5,227 bases of DNA from Bacteroidota bacterium (GTDB lineage Bacteria; Bacteroidota; Bacteroidia; Flavobacteriales; Flavobacteriaceae). The position numbers and the translations under genes were made by a program. Location: assembly GCA_009937085.1 (NCBI GenBank), contig JAACDD010000077.1, positions 1 through 5,227 of the forward strand. The letters run 5' to 3'. Position 1 is the stretch's first letter, and each line of letters starts with the position of its first letter. Below the pieces are notes generated by a model. It was not told the DNA's origin. It saw only the letters and a program-made list of their open reading frames with translations, and ran no database searches. Below are positions 1 to 5,227 of the stretch, one piece after another.

Positions 1-1014
1 AATATCAGTATGGAACCCTTTAGGGCTTTGGTTGCTGATAAACTCCCAGACCAACAACGTTCCTATGGATTTGTAATTCAGACCCTAATTATTGGTATCG
101 GAACATGGATTGCTAGTAATTTACCTTGGATGGTTTCTGAACTAGGCTTGAGTGATGCTGCTGCACCTGGTGTCATTCCCATGAGTGTGAAAGTTGCATT
201 TTCAATTGGTGCTTTTGTTTTTCTGGCTAGCATCCTATATACAGTATTTACGACCAAGGAATACCCGCCTGAGGATTTAGTAGCATTCAAAAAGAAAAAA
301 GAAGATGGAAACCTTTTGAGTGAGGTTATTACTTACATGCGTAGCATGCCCAAAACGATGATTAAACTTGGGGTTGTCCAGTTTTTTAGTTGGTTTGCAT
401 TTTTTGCCATGTGGAGTTTGGCTAATCCAGCACTTACGGAACATGTTTACCAAGCCCCTGCTCCAATTGAGCTAAGCTTTGATTTTTCAAACCCAGCAGA
501 CGAAGCTCGTTTTCAGACAGAAAATACCGCATTTCAAAAGGCTTCTAATCTTGTGGGGTCAAATATGGGTATTTATGGTCTTTCGTCTATGGCTTTTGCT
601 TTGCTTTTAAGTTTCTATACTGCCAAGCGAACCATTAATAGGCGTATGATTCATATGGGCTCCCTTTTTATTGGCAGTTTTGGATTTATTGCCATGTATT
701 GGTTTCCTGACCCAAGCCATTTAAAGTATTGGTTCGCATGCGTGGGCATTGCCTGGGGTAGTATACTATCCATGCCGTATGCCATGCTTTCCAGCGTAGT
801 TGATCCTGAAAAAATGGGCATCAGCATGGGAGTATTCAATATGTTTATTGTTTTACCACAAATAGTCGCAGCCCTAAACGGGGTCAATTTTGCGGCAAGC
901 CTATTTGGTGACACAGCTATTTTTGCATTGGTCGCAGCCGGAATCTCCCTATTTATATCTGGTTTTTGTAATCTTTTAATCACAGAAAAAAATGCCATCA
1001 GATACCATGCATAA
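1..1014 (+). CDS. MFS/GPH-family (SLC45-like) sugar transporter, probable maltose importer; 5' end missing
   Basis: The reading frame is open from base 1 (Asn-Ile-Ser before the first ATG at 10), so that ATG is internal and the true start lies upstream. The visible part, about 337 codons, ends with TAA at 1012-1014. Numbering from the Met at 10, the loop motif FRALVADKLPDQQR (4-17) matches the conserved cytoplasmic loop of glycoside-pentoside-hexuronide/SLC45 sugar carriers. About eight hydrophobic segments follow, near 19-40, 59-81, 117-138, 186-205, 214-232, 239-262, 270-290 and 302-324, consistent with TM5-TM12 of a 12-helix inner-membrane carrier. Other family-like motifs are QFFSWFAFFAMW (124-135) and GIAWGSILSMPYAMLS (247-262). 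A lysine-rich cytoplasmic loop (about 83-115) separates the two halves. Position ahead of pgmB and maltose phosphorylase suggests proton- or cation-coupled uptake of maltose or short maltodextrins. The substrate is inferred from context; the family call is firm. Confidence 0.88.
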   Translation, partial: NISMEPFRALVADKLPDQQRSYGFVIQTLIIGIGTWIASNLPWMVSELGLSDAAAPGVIPMSVKVAFSIGAFVFLASILYTVFTTKEYPPEDLVAFKKKKEDGNLLSEVITYMRSMPKTMIKLGVVQFFSWFAFFAMWSLANPALTEHVYQAPAPIELSFDFSNPADEARFQTENTAFQKASNLVGSNMGIYGLSSMAFALLLSFYTAKRTINRRMIHMGSLFIGSFGFIAMYWFPDPSHLKYWFACVGIAWGSILSMPYAMLSSVVDPEKMGISMGVFNMFIVLPQIVAALNGVNFAASLFGDTAIFALVAAGISLFISGFCNLLITEKNAIRYHA

Positions 1015-1675
1015 TATCCAAGCAGTCATTTTTGACCTCGATGGCGTAATTGTAGACACGGCTCAATTTCATTATAATGCATGGAAAACCCTTGCTTCGG
1101 AATGGGATTATGCCCTCAAACACGAAGACAACGAACAATTAAAGGGTGTAAGTCGCATGGATTCTGTAAACAAGATAGCGCAATGGGCAAATGTTCACAC
1201 AACGACTGAACAACTGCTGGATGTAGCACACCGAAAAAATGAAATCTATTTAAATTTTTGTAATCAATTAACGCCAGAACATGTTTTGCCTGGAATTGCG
1301 CCCTTAATTGAGGCACTCAGAGCTAGTGGCGTATTGGTTTCCCTAGGCTCTGCCAGTAAAAATGCACGTTTTGTCCTTGACAAACTTGGGCTGTTGGATG
1401 TTTTTGATGTCATTGTAGATGGGAATGATGTTTCAAAATCGAAACCCAACCCTGAAGTTTTTTTAAAGGCCGCACATCATATGGGTGTATCGCCACAAGA
1501 TTGTGTGGTCTTAGAAGATGCCCCAGCTGGAGTAGAAGCTGCTTTAACCGCTAATATGAAAGTAATTGGATTGGGTGATGCCAGTGAACTACAGAAAGCC
1601 CACTTGGTACTAGACAACGCAAAAAACCTATCCTTGGGACAATTAAATCAAATTAAAATTAAGGGAGTAGCATGA
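992..1675 (+). CDS. pgmB: Beta-phosphoglucomutase (HAD superfamily)
   Basis: Cytosolic enzyme converting beta-D-glucose 1-phosphate to glucose 6-phosphate via an enzyme aspartyl phosphate and beta-glucose 1,6-bisphosphate. The 227-aa product is normal length for the family. Visible motifs: HAD motif I FDLDGVIVD with nucleophile Asp15 and acid/base Asp17, then Thr23 and His27; the cap-domain substrate motif KGVSR (51-55), typical of beta-PGM; motif II GSASKN (Ser120, Lys123, Asn124); motif III SKPNP with Lys151; and the metal-binding pair Glu175-Asp176 in LEDAPAG. These match the known Lactococcus lactis residues with an offset of 6-7. The start is undecided: ATG 992 overlaps the transporter by 23 nt, while ATG 1007 (Met6) gives MHNIQAVIFD, closer to the usual short N-terminus, with an 8-nt overlap. 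Neither has a Shine-Dalgarno sequence. The overlaps with both neighbours imply co-transcription and probably translational coupling. Its partner is the phosphorylase immediately downstream. Confidence 0.95.
   Translation: MPSDTMHNIQAVIFDLDGVIVDTAQFHYNAWKTLASEWDYALKHEDNEQLKGVSRMDSVNKIAQWANVHTTTEQLLDVAHRKNEIYLNFCNQLTPEHVLPGIAPLIEALRASGVLVSLGSASKNARFVLDKLGLLDVFDVIVDGNDVSKSKPNPEVFLKAAHHMGVSPQDCVVLEDAPAGVEAALTANMKVIGLGDASELQKAHLVLDNAKNLSLGQLNQIKIKGVA
1661..1667 (+). promoter_or_regulatory. Ribosome binding site of the maltose phosphorylase gene
   Basis: AAGGGAG lies inside the last codons of pgmB and ends 4 nt before the ATG at 1672. It is the only convincing Shine-Dalgarno-like sequence ahead of a start codon in this window. 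It supports initiation at 1672, where start and stop overlap as ATGA. The other two visible gene starts have no such motif, so this gene may be translated relatively strongly; that last point is inference. Confidence 0.65.
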
Positions 1676-3969
1676 GAGTAAATCACATTGTCGCAGACCC
1701 ATGGAAAATCATAGAAGATTCGTTTCACGCAGATTATGTTGAATCGGCTGAAAGTATTTTTAGCCTCGGCAACGGTGCGATGGGGCATCGCGCTAATTTT
1801 GAAGAACAGTACACAGGCCAAAGTTTTCAAGGAAGCTATGTTGCAGGCGTTTATTATCCAGATAAGACCAAAGTAGGTTGGTGGAAAAATGGATACCCAC
1901 AGTATTTTGCCAAGGTACTTAATGCACCCAATTGGATCGGCATTGACGTACATTGCAATAACGTTGCAGTAGATCTTAATACAGCCACGATACATGATTT
2001 TAGCAGAACGCTTGATATGCAAAGCGGCTTATATTCACGTGAGGTCACGCTTACCACCCCAGAAGGCATAAAACTTACCATCAATTCCGCACGATTTTTA
2101 GCGCTTTTCCAAGAAGAATTGGGGTGCATCAAATATACGGTCAAACTTCATGATCAAGCTGCGCAAATTAGGGTTAGCCCATATATTGACGGAAATATCA
2201 AGAACAAAGACAGCAATTGGGATGATCCTTTTTGGGCGTATATTGGTCAAAACAGGGATGTAAATTTTGCCATGTTGCATACCAAAACACATAAATCTGA
2301 CTTTGACGTTTGTACCTATCAAGGGGTGTCTTTTTGTGTTAACGCTGCCCCTTCAAAAGAATATTTTTGTGAGGAAACCACAGGGCGCATTGCTTTTGTG
2401 TTGGATGCTAAATTAGCACCGTATGAAGAGGTAGTTGTTGAAAAAATGGGCGGTTATTGTTCCTCGCTGCAGCAACCTCATAAAAGCTGCCAAAGCCATG
2501 TGAAACAAATTGCCCAAAACGCACTTAACAAAGGCTTCGATGCCTTACTCGATTTGCAAAAAAAACACTGGGATGGCATTTGGAAAGTGGCAGATATATC
2601 CATTGATGGGGATACTAAAGCCCAACAAGGAATACGATTCAACATCTTCCAACTCAACCAAACCTATACCGGTAAAAACGCATTGCTTAATATAGGCCCC
2701 AAAGGATTTACAGGCGAAAAATATGGCGGTAGTACCTATTGGGACACCGAAGCCTATTGCTTCCCTTTTTATATGGCAACCAAAAATGAATCGGTAGCAG
2801 AAAACCTACTCAATTACCGTCATAAACATTTACAAAAAGCCATAGAAAATGCAGCCAAATTAGGTTTTAATTCAGGAGCAGCCTTATATCCAATGGTAAC
2901 CATGAATGGGGAAGAGTGTCATAACGAATGGGAGATCACCTTTGAGGAAATACATCGAAATGCTGCCATTGCTTATGCGATATACGCTTATGAGCGCTAC
3001 ACAGGTAAAACGGCCTATGTCGAAACTAAAGGAATTGATGTATTAGTTGGAATTGCTAGGTTTTGGGCCCAAAGGGTAAATTTTTCTGAAAACAAAAACA
3101 AATATGTCATTTTGGGGATTACAGGACCCAATGAGTATGAAAACAATGTCAATAACAACTGGTATACAAATTATGCTGCAAAATGGTGTATGGAGTTTGC
3201 AGGCAATAGACTGGAGCAAATCGCAAAAGAAAAACCAAAAGTACATCAAGCCATTTACGACCGACTTAGTCTAAGCCAATCCGAAGTATTAGACTGGAAA
3301 GAAAAAACACGTGGAATTTACCTGCCACACGATGCCAAGCATGACGTGTTCTTGCAGCAAGACGGGTTTTTAGACAAAGACTTAAAAGAGACCTCGCTAA
3401 TTCCTGCCGAAGAAAGGCCCATAAATCAACATTGGTCATGGGATCGGATTTTGCGTTCTCCCTATATAAAGCAGGCTGATGTATTGCAAGGATTTTATTT
3501 TTTTGAGGATCACTTTTCTAAAGAACAATTAGAGCGAAATTTCGACTTTTATGAACCATTTACGGTTCATGAATCTTCGCTTTCCCCATCAATACATGCG
3601 GTTCTTGCTGCTGCATTGGGTAGGGTAGAGCAATCCTATGAATTTTATTTACGCACATCACGTCTTGACTTAGACGACTATAATGCAGAAGTTGATGAGG
3701 GATTACACATTACATCAATGGCAGGAACCTGGCTGAGTGTTGTAGAAGGTTTTGGAGGTATGCGTATTAAAAACGATGCGGTCTATTTTTCGCCACAACT
3801 ACCAAAAGCGTGGACTTCCTTCTCTTTTAAAATCAATTTTAGAGGCGCTATTCTTGAGCTTTTTGTTTCTACATCCGAGTCACGAGTTACCCTAATTGAA
3901 GGGGAGCCTCGTGCTGTGTTTTTGAATGGAGAAAGTGTTTCCTTAACGCCTAAACCTGTATTATCATAA
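1672..3969 (+). CDS. mapA: Maltose phosphorylase (glycoside hydrolase family 65)
   Basis: Cytosolic inverting phosphorylase: maltose + phosphate gives glucose + beta-D-glucose 1-phosphate. The 765-aa product is full family length. Regions in order: N-terminal beta-sandwich (about 12-265), helical linker (about 275-310), (alpha/alpha)6-barrel catalytic domain (about 320-695) and a small C-terminal beta domain (about 700-760). Key motifs: KYGGSTYWDTEAYCFPFY (350-367) lining the sugar site; general acid Glu488 in TGPNEYENNVNNNWYTN (484-500); and the presumed phosphate-binding loop VHESSLSPSIHA (632-643). The segment CHNEWEITFEEIHRN (416-430) is the form I recall from maltose phosphorylases rather than from trehalose, kojibiose or nigerose phosphorylases, and the adjacent pgmB agrees. 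There is no signal peptide. The start at ATG 1672 has a good ribosome binding site and overlaps the pgmB stop as ATGA. No key residue is missing. Another alpha-glucobiose as substrate is possible but less likely. Confidence 0.94.
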   Translation: MRVNHIVADPWKIIEDSFHADYVESAESIFSLGNGAMGHRANFEEQYTGQSFQGSYVAGVYYPDKTKVGWWKNGYPQYFAKVLNAPNWIGIDVHCNNVAVDLNTATIHDFSRTLDMQSGLYSREVTLTTPEGIKLTINSARFLALFQEELGCIKYTVKLHDQAAQIRVSPYIDGNIKNKDSNWDDPFWAYIGQNRDVNFAMLHTKTHKSDFDVCTYQGVSFCVNAAPSKEYFCEETTGRIAFVLDAKLAPYEEVVVEKMGGYCSSLQQPHKSCQSHVKQIAQNALNKGFDALLDLQKKHWDGIWKVADISIDGDTKAQQGIRFNIFQLNQTYTGKNALLNIGPKGFTGEKYGGSTYWDTEAYCFPFYMATKNESVAENLLNYRHKHLQKAIENAAKLGFNSGAALYPMVTMNGEECHNEWEITFEEIHRNAAIAYAIYAYERYTGKTAYVETKGIDVLVGIARFWAQRVNFSENKNKYVILGITGPNEYENNVNNNWYTNYAAKWCMEFAGNRLEQIAKEKPKVHQAIYDRLSLSQSEVLDWKEKTRGIYLPHDAKHDVFLQQDGFLDKDLKETSLIPAEERPINQHWSWDRILRSPYIKQADVLQGFYFFEDHFSKEQLERNFDFYEPFTVHESSLSPSIHAVLAAALGRVEQSYEFYLRTSRLDLDDYNAEVDEGLHITSMAGTWLSVVEGFGGMRIKNDAVYFSPQLPKAWTSFSFKINFRGAILELFVSTSESRVTLIEGEPRAVFLNGESVSLTPKPVLS
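3548..3573 (+). repeat. Inverted repeat (10-bp stem, 6-nt loop) inside maltose phosphorylase gene
   Basis: The arms TTTATGAACC and GGTTCATGAA pair across the loop ATTTAC. Seven pairs next to the loop are perfect, then one G-U pair and two more A-U pairs. It lies within codons for the region around the presumed phosphate-binding loop (about residues 626-634). No U-tract follows and the gene continues for 400 nt, so it is not a terminator. It may be chance. Confidence 0.4.
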
Positions 3970-3977
3970 TTATCATA
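3960..3977 (+). repeat. Perfect 9-bp tandem repeat at the phosphorylase-GH13 junction
   Basis: ATTATCATA occurs twice head to tail, at 3960-3968 and 3969-3977. The repeat covers the last codons and TAA stop of the phosphorylase gene, the 7-nt gap (3970-3976), and the A of the GH13 start codon. It leaves no Shine-Dalgarno sequence ahead of that start. The duplication probably arose by replication slippage. With so short a gap, it also shows there is no room for a separate promoter between the genes. Confidence 0.6.
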
Positions 3978-5227
3978 TGAAAAAATTAGTACTCCTTTTT
4001 GTTTGCTTAAACCTTAGTGCACAAGTCAGTAAAGTTGAGCCCCCTATGTGGTGGTCCGGTATGCATAATACCAATTTGATGCTAACCCTATATGGAGATG
4101 ACTTAGCTGAATATGAGGTTACTTCTAATAATCTAACAATAACTGATGTGGTCCGTTTAGAAAGTAAAAATTATTTGTTTGTTTACTTGGACCTTGCCAC
4201 TACCAAACCAGGGAGTTATCAATTGGTTTTGGGACATTCCCAAAAGGCGTCAATCCAAATTCCTTATAAACTTATGGAAAGACGTGTGGGTTCTGCCGAA
4301 CGTAAGGGATATGACAGCTCTGATTTTATTTACCTTATAATGCCCGATCGTTTTGCCAATGGCGACCCTTCTAATGATGCGCATCCTGAACTTTTGGACA
4401 AGCCCAACAGAAAAGACCCATGGGCCCGACACGGTGGAGATTTGCAAGGCATCATCGACCATTTAGATTATATAGGGGATTTGGGCGTTACAGCCATTTG
4501 GAATACGCCAGTGGCAGAGGATAATGATCCCAGCGGTTCTTACCATATGTATGCTGCAAGCGATGTATATCAAATCGATAGGCGCTTTGGGTCCAATGAT
4601 TTGTATAAAAAGTTGTCAGGGGAGATGAAGAAAAGAAATATGAAACTCATCATGGATTACGTGGTAAACCATTGGAGTCTTGAGCATTATATGATAAAAG
4701 ATTTGCCTGCTCCTGATTGGATAAACCAATGGGATACCTATACAGAAACAAGTCATGCAAAGGAAATTTTCACTGACCCTTATGCAGCTGAATCAGATGT
4801 AAAATTATTGGTAGACGGGTGGTTTGTAAAATCCATGGCTGACCTTAACCAAAAACAGCCTCAGTTGCTGAGCTACCTTACACAAAATGCAATCTGGTGG
4901 GTTGAGTATGCCGACCTATCTGGATATAGGGTAGATACGTATCCTTATAACAGCAGAGATGAAATAACGCAATGGGCAAAAGCCATCATGGATGAATACC
5001 CTAACTTTAGCATAGTAGCCGAAAGTTGGGTGATCAATCCAATTCACCTTTCCTATTGGCAAAAGGATAGCCCCATTGCAGCAATGAGTGGTTTTAACTC
5101 GCTAGTAACCCACGTGAAAGACTTTGCTTTGTTTGCAGCTGTACAGGACATATATCAAGGGGATACCCCACGGTGGGATCAAAAAATGAATAAAATATAT
5201 AAGGTGTTTCAAAACGATTTTGTCTAT
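3977..5227 (+). CDS. Exported GH13 alpha-glucan hydrolase, cyclomaltodextrinase/neopullulanase (SusA-like) type; 3' end missing
   Basis: The frame is open from ATG 3977 to the window edge: 417 codons of an enzyme usually about 600-620 aa. An N-terminal signal peptide is visible (Lys2-Lys3, hydrophobic LVLLFVCLNL, likely signal peptidase I cleavage after Ala15), so it acts in the periplasm or beyond. Residues about 20-95 (VEPPMWWSGMHNTNLML...) resemble the cyclomaltodextrinase N-terminal beta domain. The GH13 barrel starts near 116: DFIYLIMPDRFANGDPSND (116-134); region I DYVVNH (Asp227, Asn231, His232); region V-like MADLNQ (287-292); region II GYRVD with Arg318 and nucleophile Asp320; region III VAESW with general acid Glu349. 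Region IV with the third catalytic Asp falls beyond the edge. Expected role: hydrolysing malto-oligosaccharides, cyclodextrins or pullulan fragments to feed the transporter and phosphorylase. Exact specificity cannot be read from the fragment. The start follows the previous stop by 7 nt, without a Shine-Dalgarno sequence. Confidence 0.9.
   Translation, partial: MKKLVLLFVCLNLSAQVSKVEPPMWWSGMHNTNLMLTLYGDDLAEYEVTSNNLTITDVVRLESKNYLFVYLDLATTKPGSYQLVLGHSQKASIQIPYKLMERRVGSAERKGYDSSDFIYLIMPDRFANGDPSNDAHPELLDKPNRKDPWARHGGDLQGIIDHLDYIGDLGVTAIWNTPVAEDNDPSGSYHMYAASDVYQIDRRFGSNDLYKKLSGEMKKRNMKLIMDYVVNHWSLEHYMIKDLPAPDWINQWDTYTETSHAKEIFTDPYAAESDVKLLVDGWFVKSMADLNQKQPQLLSYLTQNAIWWVEYADLSGYRVDTYPYNSRDEITQWAKAIMDEYPNFSIVAESWVINPIHLSYWQKDSPIAAMSGFNSLVTHVKDFALFAAVQDIYQGDTPRWDQKMNKIYKVFQNDFVY

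Larger units (their letters stand above)
1..5227 (+). other. Maltose/maltodextrin utilisation operon (internal part)
   Basis: Four co-directional genes with junctions of -23 (or -8), -4 and +7 nt form one apparent transcription unit that extends past both window edges. Uptake (transporter), phosphorolysis (GH65), isomerisation of the beta-glucose 1-phosphate (PgmB) and extracytoplasmic trimming of glucans (GH13) make a coherent pathway. No regulator, SusC/SusD pair or promoter is inside the window. From memory of flavobacterial maltose loci, a LacI-type regulator and SusC/SusD genes may lie nearby, but this cannot be seen here. Glucokinase, needed for the free glucose, is also absent. Confidence 0.85.

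Noticed and set aside
735..742. 8-bp palindrome CGCATGCG, considered as a protein-binding site
   Set aside because: It is short, lies inside transporter coding sequence, and has no second copy or nearby promoter context.
651..998. 115-codon open frame on the - strand opposite the transporter
   Set aside because: It lies wholly antisense to a well-supported membrane protein gene, has no recognisable domain, and mirrors the transporter's hydrophobic codon pattern.
1648..2322. Three overlapping - strand open frames opposite the start of the phosphorylase gene
   Set aside because: They overlap one another and a gene with clear GH65 motifs, show no motif of their own, and have Cys/Ile-rich compositions typical of antisense shadows.
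2558..2565. Run of eight A in the phosphorylase gene, considered as a frameshift or phase-variation site
   Set aside because: The frame is continuous through it (Leu-Gln-Lys-Lys-His), the protein is intact on both sides, and runs of this length are common in A/T-rich genes.
2510..2695. 61-codon + strand open frame inside the phosphorylase gene
   Set aside because: It is an out-of-frame shadow within continuous GH65 coding sequence, with no sign of a frameshift or of its own ribosome binding site.
3977..4045. Lipoprotein signal at the GH13 N-terminus (Cys10)
   Set aside because: LFVC does not fit the lipobox, which needs a small residue before Cys, and it comes too early in the hydrophobic stretch. 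Ordinary signal peptidase I cleavage near Ala15 fits better, although SusA-like surface lipoproteins exist.
4250..4462. 70-codon - strand open frame opposite the GH13 gene
   Set aside because: The + strand here encodes the conserved start of the GH13 barrel (PDRFANGDPSND and following residues), so the antisense frame is a shadow.

Overview
The window is a stretch of a maltose/starch-oligosaccharide utilisation operon, with every gene on the + strand. It suits a Bacteroidota genome, most likely a marine or soil Flavobacteriia member. The reasons are moderate-to-low GC (about 40% by eye), tightly packed genes with weak or absent Shine-Dalgarno sequences, and a transporter, phosphomutase, GH65 and SusA-like GH13 order that I recall as typical of flavobacterial maltose loci. 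The taxonomic call is inference; no marker gene is present.

Layout. Positions 1-1014 hold the C-terminal two thirds of an MFS/GPH (SLC45-like) sugar transporter that begins before the window. Positions 992-1675 encode beta-phosphoglucomutase (pgmB), overlapping the transporter by 23 nt, or 8 nt if the second ATG is used. Positions 1672-3969 encode a complete GH65 maltose phosphorylase (mapA), overlapping pgmB by 4 nt (ATGA) behind a purine-rich ribosome binding site. After a 7-nt gap, 3977-5227 holds the first 417 codons of an exported GH13 enzyme of the cyclomaltodextrinase/neopullulanase (SusA-like) group. It runs off the right edge before its third catalytic residue. There is no gene-free stretch longer than 7 nt, and I see no internal promoter, terminator, RNA gene, mobile element or CRISPR array.

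Pathway (family knowledge plus inference). The GH13 enzyme, carried across the inner membrane by its signal peptide, trims malto-oligosaccharides or cyclodextrins to maltose-sized products. The transporter imports the disaccharide. Maltose phosphorylase splits it with phosphate to glucose plus beta-glucose 1-phosphate, and PgmB turns the latter into glucose 6-phosphate. Half of each maltose therefore enters glycolysis without spending ATP.

The region looks ordinary and well conserved, and I do not see a new biological system. The points most worth a second look are unusual residues around the GH13 active site, a long loop in the transporter, the undecided pgmB start, and two small repeats.
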